A stretch of 64,000 nucleotides of DNA, from NCBI RefSeq assembly GCF_041381155.1, contig NC_091137.1, positions 22,241,655-22,305,654 on the forward strand. The letters are read 5' to 3'. Below, piece by piece: positions 26,123 through 37,039 of the stretch (position 1 is the first letter of the stretch; the number at the start of each line of letters is the position of its first letter). The notes beneath the pieces were generated by a model. It searched no databases and was not told the origin of the DNA. It saw only the letters and a list, made by a program, of their open reading frames with translations. Position numbers and translations under genes: made by a program. This DNA comes from Argopecten irradians. Lineage: Eukaryota > Mollusca > Bivalvia > Pectinida > Pectinidae.

Positions 26123-27132
26123 TTGAAACGCTTTCATAAGCTACAACAGGCCACTGAAAGTGACGCAAGTCTTATAGAATTAATGCGAGTTGTTCAACGT
26201 GGGTGGCCAGAGAGCAAAGAACAACTCTCTCAAGAGGTCCAGAAGTACTTCCCTTTTCGAGAAGAGTTGACTGTCCACAACGGATTGTTATTCAAGAACG
26301 ACCGTGTAGTAGTGCCAATTTCCGAACGCCGTAACATGATGGAAAGAGCACATTCAAGCCATATCGGTCTCCAGGGATGTTTACGAAGAGCAAGGGAGTC
26401 AATATATTGGCCGAATCTGAATCGTGACTTTGAAGAGTTTATTCGGGCATGTGACACGTGCAATGCATATTCGCAGGAGAATAGCAGAGAACCTCTGATA
26501 TCGCATGAGACACCAAGTAGACCATGGGAAAAAGTCGGCGTTGACCTGTTCTACTTGGATGGGAAAGACTACCTTCTAACCGTTGATTATTATTCAGATT
26601 TTTTGAAGTCGACCGTCTCCATGACAAGAAAGGCACTGAGGTAATCAGAAAGTTGAAAGCTCATTTTTCGCGCTATGGTCTACCGTGTGTCGTTATGTCG
26701 GATAATGGGCCACCTTTCAACGGGAAACAATTTTCTGACTTTGCAAAGGCCTATGAGTTCCAACATGTCACTAGTTCGCCAAGATACCCGCAATCTAATG
26801 GGAAAGTGGAAAACGCTATCAAAACCGCCAAACGTATTCTTGAAAAATCCAAGAAGGACAAGACAGATCCCTACTTGGCCATGTTGGATTGGAGGAACAC
26901 ACCAGGGGAAATTGTCAAGTCGTCCCCTGTCCAACGGCTATATGGAAGACGCACCCGTACGCTGTTACCGCTAACAACAAAGCTGTTGGAGCCTAATGTG
27001 GTTCCAAACTCACAAACTCGAAAGGAAATTGAGCGAAGGAAAGACAAACAACAACAATATTATGATAAAGGTACCAAGGCATTGGCTGAACTAATGCCTG
27101 GTGAGAGACAACACCCAAATCTTGCGCCTTGA
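26123..27132 (+). pseudogene. Integrase of the gypsy-type element, split in two frames
   Basis: Two overlapping-family frames, 26123-26644 and 26653-27132, carry an integrase. The first has the zinc-binding HHCC region (HSSHIGLQG ... CDTC) and the beginning of the catalytic core with the first aspartate (GVDLFYLDG). The second continues with the second aspartate in MSDNGPPFNGK and the glutamate in NGKVENAIK, completing the DDE triad, and then a WRNTP region. A frame change around 26600-26645 separates them. The family's function is insertion of the element's cDNA into host DNA; this copy is broken. Confidence 0.88.
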
Positions 27133-27411
27133 TGAGTATAGTGAGTTATGAACAGTGCTAAAGAAAAGGGGATTGTAACGATAATATAGAAACTACAATA
27201 ATGGTTTCTCCCCATAATAGATACTCCCTTGAAAATGGTACTTCCGGTTTATGATGTCATCAGTTTTTGTGTATACCATGTGCTTGTTATGATGGAGAAT
27301 GAATACAGTCAAGCTGATAAGTGTGTGGGTTTATGTCGATCACAAACATCATAAATGACGCTACAGGGGGGTCACCCTCGACCCCTAATAAAACACCCAA
27401 ATCTTGCGCCT
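27110..27411 (+). repeat. 20-bp exact direct repeats bracketing the 3' LTR-like segment
   Basis: The 20-mer aacacccaaatcttgcgcct is found at 27110-27129 (inside the end of the integrase frame) and again at 27392-27411. The purine tract and TGTAACG lie between the two copies, so this is not the simple arrangement expected of LTR ends or target duplications. Confidence 0.75.
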
Positions 27412-27581
27412 CGACGCTCACACGCTAATTTGGCCAATTTGCGTATTCGTTAATTTCCTTTTAGCGACCCCACTGTCTATAAATGTGCACAAGGATTAAA
27501 TTTAGTGATATATGAAAAATGTACATAAAGCATATATTATATGGTTTGGGAGTTGAATTAATCTCCTTCTGTAGGTGTGGC

Positions 27582-27640
27582 GGGGGGGGGGGGGGGGTTT
27601 ACCAAAATATTGAGGACCCCCCCCCCCCCCCCCCCCCCCC
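27582..27640. repeat. G16 / C24 homopolymer pair able to form a hairpin
   Basis: A run of 16 G (27582-27597) is followed after 19 bases by a run of 24 C (27617-27640). The two can pair on one strand, and each is a possible quadruplex or i-motif. Exact lengths may be assembly-dependent. Confidence 0.9.
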
Positions 27641-27669
27641 ATGACGTTTCATCTTCCACGCCACTGTAG

Positions 27670-28337
27670 ATGGTGACCACGTCCATCTCTGCTCGCTTTG
27701 CGGTAAACAATTCAAATCCAAATCTGGATATTGTGCCCACATGCGTGCGCATGATCCTCATAAAGACGCTCCCGACAATTGTTGTGGTAAAGGATTCAAC
27801 AGTCTCGCCAATTTGAGACGACACAGGTATAACCCATAATTCATTAAACATTTTACAGAGCTGACATATATATATTTCTTTTCCTTCAAAACCCCTGACT
27901 TCATCTGTCCGTTGAAATTGTACTGCATTAACTACATCATGTTAAGTAAATGATATAACAATCTGATTAAAAAATGGTTTTGGTTTTGGTTGCCAATATC
28001 AATGTATTGCCATCCAAATTTCATACACTATATTTTCGAAATCTACCAATTGTTCTATTTTTTTAGTTGCAGCAAACATGGTGAAAAGGGGAAGTCGTGC
28101 GAGGTATGTCACAAAGAGTTTGCCAGTAATGTCGACCTTGATCGGCACTCTTCAGTATGGCACGCTGACCCGGCCTATGAGTGTGATGTCTGTGGCTCTA
28201 AGTTCAGAACAAAAGTCCGACTAGATGGACACAAAGACACACACACACCGGTGCTAAACGGTACCGCTGTGAATGTGGAAAAGTGTACCGGCACGAAAGT
28301 AACTTGTATAGACATAAGGAAAACATGCCATAAATAA
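27670..28337 (+). pseudogene. C2H2 zinc-finger gene fragment, frameshifted in a CA run
   Basis: Two exons with matching phase 2: 27670-27826 (acceptor cactgtag, donor gtataa) and from 28073 (acceptor ttgcag). Exon 1 encodes one complete finger CSLCGKQFKSKSGYCAHMRAH and a second lacking its first cysteine (CCGKGFNSLANLRRH). Exon 2 encodes CEVCHKEFASNVDLDRHSSVWH and CDVCGSKFRTKVRLDGHKDTH. The frame then slips inside acacacacac at about 28228-28245; in another frame a further finger-like segment follows (CECGKVYRHESNLYRHKEN, stop at 28334). In the frame as given, translation ends at 28337. The target genes are unknown. The slip could be a real mutation, a polymorphism or an assembly error. A promoter-side start exon was not found, so the fragment is 5' incomplete. 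Confidence 0.7.
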
Positions 28338-28354
28338 TTAAAGTCCAATTATCT

Positions 28355-28395
28355 AGGTTATTGCTTTTTTTTTTTTTTTTTTTTTTTACAGATCG
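28355..28395. repeat. Poly-T tract
   Basis: A run of about 25 T at 28364-28388, shortly after the zinc-finger frame. Confidence 0.9.
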
Positions 28396-28810
28396 CCTTT
28401 CGTTCGTGGTCCATTCGTCAGTCCGTTATCTTTTATCCGCTTTTTCTCAGAAAATGATGCAGGGGTCTCAATTTTCATATGTAGGTTCACCCTTGGTAAT
28501 ATTTGTGTATATTGAATTTTAGGACAGATTGGTCAACAAAATGACCAACAAGCCGCCATCTTGGATTTTAATACTTGAATATTGTTACCGTTATTTCTTA
28601 ATAAAGCAATCTGTCTCAATTTCCATCTGTGGGTTTCCCTTAGTCCTAGTTACGCATATTGCAGTTTGAGACCAATTGGCAACAATAGGGGTCAACAGGT
28701 AGCCACCTTGAATTCTGATATTTTAAATTGTAAAAAACAGAGAAAAGACCCATCTTTCCGTTGTCAGACAAAGACCATTCTTTAGTGGGCACCAGGACCT
28801 TTTGTTCATG
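28395..28810. repeat. Diverged tandem duplication, about 150-bp period
   Basis: Two related blocks start with gtctcaattttcatatgtag (28466) and ctgtctcaatttccatctgt (28612) and both pass through a cc.ccatcttggatt / gccaccttgaattc segment. The internal structure resembles the tandem block at 48840-49215, but with different sequence. Probably part of an old dispersed repeat. Confidence 0.6.
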
Positions 28811-29600
28811 TTACCATTGATTTCGAAACCGATCCGATTTCTGAGTAATCTATACCTCACATTTCTAAAGTGATTTCATTTTTATTTACATTTCATAAAG
28901 TACATTGTTTAATATATAATTCGTGTATGGGTTAATCAATAATGATTTGATTTATTGTATCATGAACGTGAATTTATTTTATATATACTTTGTGTTATCC
29001 GAGCCATTTTTATTCATTCCAGATTATTTAAAACGTCATTGCATTTTTGTCTTTAAATTTGCATAATTCTAGAGCGGCAGGCATTCCATTATAATCATCA
29101 CATCATACTGATTTATATCCCAATATATGCAAAATGATGTTTTTTAAGACCTAACGATTTCTACTGTGATTGAACTTTACATTATTGTTTATTTATATTT
29201 TACTGTTTAGACAAGAAGTCTATTTTTATTAAAATGCTCAATAAATACAGATTGAAGCATGAATTTCGTTCATTGGTTTTATTTGTAGATAATGCTATAG
29301 TCCCATTTTTTTATCTGGTAGCATCTTCGATTCGTTGCACCGAGCCTTTTCCAATCGCACACCTAGAGAACCCTTTTGAATTGCATTTCGGCTCCTTTCG
29401 TCTTCCAGGCAGTCGCTTTCTTCCACTTTTGTCAAAGTCATGATCTCTGGAAAATGTCAATGCGTTTATGTATATGTGGTTATTGTAGTCCAAACGTATT
29501 TGTTATTTGTCGAATTCATATACAAGTATATATAGATAATTGACATAATCACTTTTTTGTGGTTTTCCCTTTTGGGTGAGACTGTATGAAATTATGGGAA
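28811..29600. other. Spacer, nothing recognised
   Basis: AT-rich unique sequence between the zinc-finger fragment and the minus-strand YqaJ-type gene; short open frames show no domain. Confidence 0.5.
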
Positions 29601-29779
29601 ATATTACGTCAAGCTAAATTGGTTAGAGGAAGACCTTCATGTTGATCATTCTGAGACTACGTTTCAACAACTTAGCAGATCCATGGGGAAGTTTAAGCCA
29701 CATTCTAAAACTGAACAGCAAACAAATCACGAATACCAAACATGAGATGTTTGCTATATCCCTTATATATATATTGGCC

Positions 29780-29908
29780 GGCAAGGACATGGTTTGGCAA
29801 AGACACACTCTACACGTGTTCCTATGATATTCCCCAGCCTTTTTCTCTGTTTCCTCGACCAGATTATATACGCTCATTGCTTTGGTGCAGTAGGTAAATG
29901 TCCTGAAA
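29780..29908 (-). pseudogene. Possible downstream exon of the YqaJ-type gene
   Basis: On the minus strand an acceptor (tttcag, 29904-29909 region) precedes coding-like sequence read as TFTYCTKAMSVYNLVEETEKK, in phase with the donor gtaagt at the end of the preceding block (30066). This would be the next exon; its 3' limit is not clear. Confidence 0.4.
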
Positions 29909-30065
29909 AAATTAAAGAGTTGTCAATGAGATATTGAAATAAAAAATTTCGCTTCTTTTCGAAAATTTTCCATTAATGTTTGACTGCATAAAAAGAAAAT
30001 AACCAAATATCAACCAGGAAAGAATAAAAAAAATTATTGAAAGCAAATGCAATACTTTGTACTTA

Positions 30066-30640
30066 CCTTTCAGGATCCATCCTAACTTGAATCTGTTCTA
30101 TGGTATTTCCAATGTACATGCCAAATTCCTTGCTGGTAACCGTCCCTTGTCCTCGCTTATCATTCATTGTCAATTCTGAGAAAAAAATGTTTCTCCGATC
30201 ATGCTTGAAAATGCCCTGACATTATATGCGCAGCCATGGCAAAGACAGTATAACCATGCCTTTGCTTCCATGCTTGCCAGTAGGCCTTCCCACAGTTGTA
30301 ATGGCCATCTATTTATGTACATAGTAGGGGGTGGAAACACACCAACGTCAATATGACTTAGAAGCCGATTCCGAGGACCTTCTCTCAATTCTAATCTTTC
30401 CGCAGCTGGTATTCCAGGTTTGTCTTCCGAATGCCACCAAGATCGAATGTCCTTACAGAGCTCTGCGCTTTCTACATCTCCATTTGCCCTCATGCAATCT
30501 TCTACTGACTGAGAGAAGTGAGTAGCAGCCATTGACACAGACATTGGATCAGTGACCTCTTCTATCATAATTGGGGTCTGGAGGGTCTTCTTCTCCTTTG
30601 GTACTTTCATCCAACCTTCTCCTTTGGTACTTTCATCCAA
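30066..30640 (-). pseudogene. C-terminal block of the broken YqaJ-type gene
   Basis: Minus-strand frame with the segments PAAERLELREGPRNRLLSHI, DVGVFPPPTMYINRWPLQLW and EGLLASMEAKAWLYCL, followed near 30190 by a frame change after GETFFS and then a segment ending VRMDPE before a GTAAGT donor at about 30065. I recognise this only as the C-terminal part of a family of large invertebrate proteins of unknown function that often travel with YqaJ-like domains. A 22-bp duplication (cctttggtactttcatccaa, 30596-30640) lies near its start. Confidence 0.6.
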
Positions 30641-31050
30641 CCTTGATAAGACAATCCATCAAGTCCACCTTTGAAAGATTTTCGTCGAGCTCTTGTCAAC
30701 AAATGAGTTGAATCGATACACCTGACTTCATACTGATCTCAGAGTTCACTGTAGTCTGGTTTGTAAATCATTGCATATCAAGACCGTGAAGGGTAACGTA
30801 CGAAACTTCCTTGCTCCATTCTTGTAATTTTTCAGGCCACATAAACTCTGCAGATGCCACATTTAGATCATACTTGTGAACATGTTTGTTCAGGACATCC
30901 GCTGCTTATTCTAATAATAGCCTAGGTGAAGATTTTCTCAATGATTTCTTTGCTGAACCTACATTCTCTTTCGATGAATTACTTTGCTCTCGGTGTTTTA
31001 TCTTCAGTGCGTCGCATATGTTTCGTATATTGTTTTTTTATATGACTCCT

Positions 31051-31416
31051 TCACAGAAATATTTTTAGTTTTTTTTTCAGATTCCTTGCCACAACCCGTA
31101 ACTCTACGTCTAATAACTGATTCAGCTTTTCGTCGGACGCGAAGAAATCGAGCAAAGAATTCTGTTGTGCGTTATCCCATTTCTCTTTTTTAATGCACAT
31201 GGCATCACTGAGTGCAATGCCATTTTGTCCTGATGGAGTTGGTTCAGCTGTCTCACGTGGTGACATTTTTGGATCACGTTGATCAGCTTTCTCTGTGGAA
31301 CAGTTCACGTTTGTATCTGTCTCTGACGACAACAATTCTTCTGACCAACAAGTGCTGTCGATATTGGCGGAAAATGCTTCAACTTCCAGGTCTTCGGGAT
31401 ATGACATAGCTAACAC
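31051..31416 (-). pseudogene. Middle segment of the broken YqaJ-type gene
   Basis: A 121-codon minus-strand frame, acidic and serine-rich, ending with a lysine-rich tail. It lies between the nuclease block and the C-terminal block in the same orientation, so it probably belongs to the same gene, but it carries no recognised domain and is bounded by frame changes. Confidence 0.45.
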
Positions 31417-31450
31417 ATCATTAGCAAGGCCTGTGGATTCCTTGATATGG

Positions 31451-32047
31451 TCAGAAAGAACATCTGCAAAAGTGGTTTAACTCCCGTTTTTCATTTTCGT
31501 CACCTTGGACATCGATTATGACAACAGACTTGTTGAGATTTTTTATTTGTGCCATAATCTCTTGTTTCTTCATCTTCTCTACGGTTTTCCAAACATCTTT
31601 CTGAAGTTGAAGTTTAGTTAATGGCGTTCTATTCACAGTTCTTGTTACAAGAACATGCCACTGGCCGGCAAACGACTCGCAAGGGATATGGATTCCCTGT
31701 TTATGACATTCTGTGTGCATGTGTTCAACGATACGACGCAGTTGATCTGATGAAAGACTATATCCTTTTGGAAACCATGCAACCGGAGCTGAGCGAATTG
31801 AATCTTTTTCCCAACTTCTATTCAAATCGGCAGCCAGAAATACCATTGCCTCCATCGCCCGTTCACGGTTCAACTCGTAGAACTGTTTGGTTACCGCACT
31901 TATATTGTCCAATGATTCAACCATTTGCAATTTGCTAATAGGTGGGACGAAATGAGCAATACCTTCTTCCTCCGAAGTTACAGAAGAAAACCTTCCAAGA
32001 AGTTTGATGCTCCCTGATTTTTCACTAACTTGATACATGATATCCAT
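31451..32047 (-). pseudogene. Post-nuclease segment of the broken YqaJ-type gene
   Basis: A 198-codon minus-strand frame that continues directly from the nuclease block (text MDIMYQVSEKSGSIKLLGRF) and includes APVAWFPKGYSLSSDQLRRI. The frame differs from the preceding block, so at least one indel lies near 32040-32060. No catalytic motif of its own was recognised. Confidence 0.55.
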
Positions 32048-32574
32048 GATACATAGAGCAGAGAATCTACATCCAGGGCCTCTATTTCAGACAGACATTG
32101 CAAAAGGTATCTCGCAGGAAATTTGAAGTGTACATTTCTGCAAAGTACATTTGATTTCCACTGCAAACCTGGTTGATGAAAAGTCAACATCTGTGCGAAG
32201 ACTCCCATCTGGAGATACTACCATGACTGGTTTCCCGTTCTGCTCAATGACAACGCATCCTTCTTCACAGAATATCAGGCTAGGAAAAAGAGCTGGTATG
32301 ACTTTTGCAACGATTGTTGCAACAGCATTTATTTCATTTTAAGTGCCATGTTGAATAGAGACATCAAGAAAGGCGACGGATCCTTTTCTTTCACACCACA
32401 AATCACTTTCTCAAAGTGATCCTTCATTTTGGCAAGTCCATCACATCCAACTGCTCCAAATAGTGTGCTTCCAGTAACCTTTGCATTCCGTCTATGTTCA
32501 AACCACTCCTCCGATCGTTGCTGCATTAACCTATTGTTCTCAGTTGATGTTTGCGACAATTCGTTTGCTATCAC
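32042..32574 (-). pseudogene. YqaJ-type nuclease domain, frame-broken
   Basis: On the minus strand the sequence begins with QQRSEEWFEHRRNAKVTGST, the standard opening of YqaJ/lambda-exonuclease-like domains, followed after a stop and frame change near 32335 by VVSPDGSL and FAVEIKC, which supply the aspartate and the ExK pair of the PD-(D/E)xK metal site, and after another frame change by KFPARYLLQCLSEIEALDVD, the usual helix after the active site. All catalytic residues are still visible but in three different frames. Family knowledge: YqaJ proteins are phage-type recombination exonucleases; in invertebrates such domains occur in multicopy, probably mobile, genes. Confidence 0.75.
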
Positions 32575-32679
32575 GCCTAAGCTTTTGTACTTATCGCTTT
32601 TTTCTAAGTTAATGCAGTTTCCAGGAATTTATACAGAGTTGTTGATAAAAGCTAAAGTCTTGCATATTTCCTCGTTTAA

Positions 32680-32928
32680 TTATGTTGCCTTCTTAATGAA
32701 GTCGTTGATATCGTTGATAAATGCAATAATTGCGCTAATTGCGTAAACGTATTTCCCTTTCCTCCAATTCACCGCACCTCCTCTTTCCACCAATTTTGCT
32801 TTACAATACTCCTTCTTTCTAAGCAGTTCATTTACTTCAAAAAGATTCTGTGAAATGTTTTGAAGTCTTTTTGAGAGAATGTCTTTTAAAAGGGGAAGGG
32901 AACGAGGCGATTCAGTCTGAAAGTTCAC
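32680..32928 (-). pseudogene. Helical segment before the YqaJ-type domain
   Basis: An 82-codon minus-strand frame rich in K, E and L (NELLRKKEYCKAKLVERGG), located between the N-terminal frame and the nuclease domain and in the same orientation. Probably a coiled-coil linker of the same broken gene. No domain recognised. Confidence 0.45.
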
Positions 32929-33096
32929 TCTCCCATTCCTAAATCATTAATCTTTCTTTTGCATCAGATATTTCCTGTAATGTGTTGTCGAGATGAGATC
33001 TTTTTCCATGTACAGTTTCACCCAACTCAAAGCCCAAAAGGTCCATATCGCCTGAGGTTTCATCAAGCCCTTGCTTCAATTTTTTTCCATCTTAAG

Positions 33097-34047
33097 TCAA
33101 GCATGCAGATTTTGCTGGCATGTTGTCATTGAGACGAGACATAAATCCACAAAAATGTCAGGTCTTCGCTCCCCCGCAACAACATACGGGTCAAAATTTC
33201 TAACAGTCTTTTCATCCGGTACAACAATGTTTATCTCTGAAGCATCTGGAGAATAATGTCCTAGATTGCTTACTTTCTCAAGAGTGTTTCCGTGGCTTTT
33301 GTATCCTCCCATAACATGTAAAAATCTCCCACCAAACATCCTCCATCTAAGCTTCCAAAAGAGTTTAGTTTCCTTCGAGTACCGCATCATAGTTGATGAC
33401 TTACTGTCGAACCACTTTACTACTTCACACCACAACACAAACGCCATGTTATCCAGCGGAAATGCCTTTTGTTTCACTTGCTGAAAGAATTTAAACATTG
33501 TTTCAGGTAGCCCGTCGACTTTACAAAGCTCTTTCATCACTTCAGGTAATACTTTTACCATTTCTTCGGAAATTTCAGCTATTTCTTTGTCATTTTCTTC
33601 ATGGTCATTAGTAACATATTGCTCTGAAACTTTCTGGATCTCGACATGATCACTCTCTGAATCTTGTCCAATTTCTGAAAAGTATTCATCTAATTGGCTT
33701 GGTTTCGGAGAAAATAACCCTCTGGAAACTGACGCTTTGATTCTCTTAGGGGTCAAACATTGTCTTGGAATCGGAGACATTACTTTGGATGGAAACGACG
33801 CTTGTTTGAAGATGACAGGAGATCGTCCAACCTTTTTGTTACTTCTTTTGAAACTTTTTACAACTGAGAGTGGAGATAAAGTTGACCATTTCCGTTTGCG
33901 CCGTGGTGTACTTGCTGTTTTAGGTAGTTCAGGTCCAAAACGGAACAAATCAGATGATATCTGGTTTATTCTCAAATCATTTGTCACTTTTGAAATCCTT
34001 TTCCTTCTTCTCTTCGATTGCAGGGACAGTTGACTTTTTACCTTCAT
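33097..34047 (-). CDS. N-terminal frame of the broken YqaJ-type gene
   Basis: A 317-codon open frame from ATG at 34045-34047, preceded by a good acceptor (acaattatag), so an upstream exon is likely. The first 150 residues are basic and rich in S, P, K and R (RKRKWSTLSPLSVVKSFKRS), consistent with a nuclear or DNA-binding tail. The second part is folded and recognisable in other invertebrate multicopy proteins (FWKLRWRMFGGRFLHVMGG, then NIVVPDEKTVRNFDPYV). A candidate first exon beginning MPAVSSSDRKG ends in GTAAGT at about 34537, but its phase does not match this exon, so it may be only a 5' leader. Function unknown. The reading frame is lost downstream, hence the whole gene is probably dead. 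Confidence 0.55.
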   Translation of the reverse strand: MKVKSQLSLQSKRRRKRISKVTNDLRINQISSDLFRFGPELPKTASTPRRKRKWSTLSPLSVVKSFKRSNKKVGRSPVIFKQASFPSKVMSPIPRQCLTPKRIKASVSRGLFSPKPSQLDEYFSEIGQDSESDHVEIQKVSEQYVTNDHEENDKEIAEISEEMVKVLPEVMKELCKVDGLPETMFKFFQQVKQKAFPLDNMAFVLWCEVVKWFDSKSSTMMRYSKETKLFWKLRWRMFGGRFLHVMGGYKSHGNTLEKVSNLGHYSPDASEINIVVPDEKTVRNFDPYVVAGERRPDIFVDLCLVSMTTCQQNLHA

Positions 34048-34771
34048 GTTTGCGTTGCACCTATAATTGTAAAACATTATAAATATATTGCTTGTTAAAG
34101 GCTTGGCATAAACATATTTATTATTATACATTGATCCCCATACTCGAAATATGAACTGGTTCGTGTCAACTCATCAATAACAAACAGTGCGTGTTTACTC
34201 ATCATTTTACAAAACTAAAGAATTAACAATGAAAATGATGTTTACCGTCAGAAAAGTTAGATGTAGAATTGAATCTAGACTATCACATTTCGGATGGTAT
34301 CACATTTATAGCGAGCGACGCAGGCTAAACCCAGAAAACGTACGAAAATGGTAAAGTTCGTGTAAACTACCAATCCTACTTCGAGCAAAGTCGCTCCGAT
34401 TCAAAACTTTGGTCAGAATGTTACAGAAAAATACGGAGCGTTGCAACACAACTAATGCATCGGTGTGTTTAGAATTGTATATAGTATATGCTCGTCCCTA
34501 TCAAAAGTTGATATAAAGAGTATTTTCGGTGACTTACCTCCTTTTCTGTCCGAACTGCTGACGGCCGGCATTTTGTAATCGTGTAACACACCAACTACAG
34601 ACCACGTGATTCCCCACCGTGAATAGATTAATTGTTCTCGATCATATAATAACATAACAATAATATATTCTCGGCCATGCACCATGCTGTTGACCATCGA
34701 TTATAATCCAGCATTCAAGCTCGAATACACTCATCATAGTGAAACATTCCTGAGAGGGGAAGACATACATT

Positions 34772-36732
34772 CACTGTGGGTACCCGTACACGGGATATTG
34801 TTATCGACGAGGCGGTGACCTGTCACAGCAAGGGGAAGTTTTGCAATATTTTTAAAGTTTTAATGTAATTAATGTATCTGTAACTATTGGTCAGTTCAAG
34901 CTAAGTATATATCGCGTCCGTGTGCGATCTGTCAACCCCCAGCGTCATATAGTTATTGAGGAATAGACAGGAATCCAGGGTCACATGCAGGGGGGTACCG
35001 CAGTGAAAAAGGCGGTTCAAAATAAATCACTGATATGAATATTTAATGCTTTTCTGAAAACGGAATTCATTTTCTATGGCTAATTCACATCATAGGAAAG
35101 CAACTCACGCCCCGATGACAAATTTTGAGGTCATGAAGATTGCGAAATAAATCAGTGAAAATCACGTTGTGTACGGGGACTTGCTTGTTGTTAAAAATCA
35201 AGTGTACGGGGGCTTGGATGTTGATTGTACGGCAGCATGGTTGAAGATTGTCCGGCAGCATAGTTGAAGATTGTACGGCGAATTGGTTGATGAGTTGAGA
35301 AACGCAGCTTTTTAAGCCAAATATTCCTTTCTAGATATCAATATATAGCGTTCTATATGATTATCAAATTACTGATTGAAACGATACGCTATGTAGAATG
35401 ATTAATCATTTTGATTTTGATCAATTCAGGCAAAAACTGTTCTTTTCAATTAATTTTTAAGTCTGGGCAACTAAAAGTATTAACGTATTAAAACATTATC
35501 TTCAGATAAAGATAAATAACAGTAAATGATAAACAATAAATCTGACAAATAAGGGTAGGATGCAAAATTAAAACGGAAAATGTAAGAAACCGAACCATAT
35601 CAGTAAAGGGTGACATCTGGACAAGTGTGCATTAAACTGAAGCTCCGTGTTGTATTCTCGAATTATAGAGTTCTTTGGCATGATACATCGTCAATATTTC
35701 AAACTGTAATTACGAGTTTTGCAGCTGCTGAGAGTCACAGACTTTCCGTCAAACATTGCACCGTAAATATCATTACATATTACAATTAACTATGCTAAAA
35801 TATACTACTCACCTTCGTTGTGTTGGAGCATTGTGGAAAATACCTGATTGGAGTTTTTCTTGTACAAACGCGATGTCAAAACAACGCTTTGACAAATATA
35901 TATTCGTAGCCATGGTTTACAATTCAAAAGTAAAATTACTTGAATCCCACCAGATGAAGTTATATTTCTTATCGAAATCGGCGCTATATGGTTGTGTAAT
36001 ACAAGTACAGGAATTCCTTCCTCAAAATGATCCCCTCCGTTAAAGAATTTAACAAAATTGCCAGCAAACAAACAAACTGATCTTGTATACAGAATCTACA
36101 GACCAACCAACATTCATCATCTTCGTCTGGAAGGCCTACTATTCCATTGACATCTTTACATCAGATCTTCGAAGACATAAACGTCGGAAGAAAACTTTAC
36201 ATCTGTCTTTTGGATGACTAGACGCTATTTGTTTTAAATATATTGTGAAGTCATTTTAATTATGCCAAGCCCCCGTACACCATTTTTATCACATAAACCA
36301 AGTCCCCGTACACCAGTTTAGCAAGCCCCCGTACAAAAGCTAAATTTTCAATCTTCTTGTTGAAACATCCATGGCCACGACAATATGAAATTGGCCTAAA
36401 CATAAATTTCCATATCATAACCCGTCTAAACAACCCTAAAATGATAACCTGGAACAATCTAGTAATTCAATATCACGAACAATAGTTCACAGTCGTTTTC
36501 ATTGCTGTACCCCCTACAGGTGACCCTGGATTCCTGTCTATTCCTCAATAACTATATGACGCTGGTGATTGACAGATCGCATACGGACGCGATATATACT
36601 TAGCTTGAACTGACCAATAGTTTCAGATACATAAATTACATTACAACTGTGAAAATATTGCAAAACTTCCCCTTGCTGTGACAGGCCACCGCCTCGTCGA
36701 TACCAATATCCCGTGTACGGGTACCCACAGTG
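34772..36732. mobile_element. 1.96-kb non-autonomous element with ~230-bp inverted ends and 5-bp target duplication
   Basis: The left arm starts cactgtgggtacccgtacac and runs to about 35000; the right arm (about 36500-36732) is its inverted copy, ending gtgtacgggtacccacagtg. Both sides are flanked by ACATT (34767-34771 and 36733-36737). Inside the arms, the motif caagcccccgtacac recurs: on the left inverted near 35169 and 35208, on the right near 36271, 36300 and 36325. No transposase frame was found. The centre is AT-rich. The long arms and subterminal motifs suggest a transposase-dependent DNA element moved in trans. Confidence 0.88.
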
Positions 36733-37039
36733 ACATTGGGCCTATTCTATTTGAGAAACTGATAGATTCTCACTTGACTGAGTTACTGTGTACGTACATC
36801 TTTAATTTGATATCCATAGAAGCTATACTGTTCTGCTCTCTTGATCAAGTTAGACTGTAAAAATATATTAATTTTGAAATAATATCATAAATTAAATTGA
36901 AATTGTAATATAATCGGCAGAGATTTAAATAGTAAAAACAAAGACAAGACAAAGGTAAGACTTAGGTCACAACCTCTACTCTGGACTTGTTAGTAACCAG
37001 GGGTTATTCCCTCCTCCTTTCTCAACACGGACTTGGGAC

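Larger units (their letters stand above)
24640..27420 (+). mobile_element. Decayed Ty3/gypsy-type LTR retrotransposon
   Basis: Remnants follow the gypsy pol order: reverse transcriptase, RNase H, integrase. Stops and frameshifts are frequent in the first two parts; the integrase is best kept. After the last frame there is a purine tract at 27160-27172 directly followed by TGTAACG, as expected for a polypurine tract and the start of a 3' LTR. No matching 5' LTR is visible, so the copy is truncated or its left end has decayed. Base composition is GC-richer than the surroundings, which fits a foreign repeat. Confidence 0.85.

Noticed and set aside
34772..36732. Polinton/Maverick element, because of long inverted ends near a YqaJ-type gene
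   Set aside because: Only 2 kb long, a 5-bp target, and no polymerase, integrase or capsid frames; the nuclease gene lies outside the ends.
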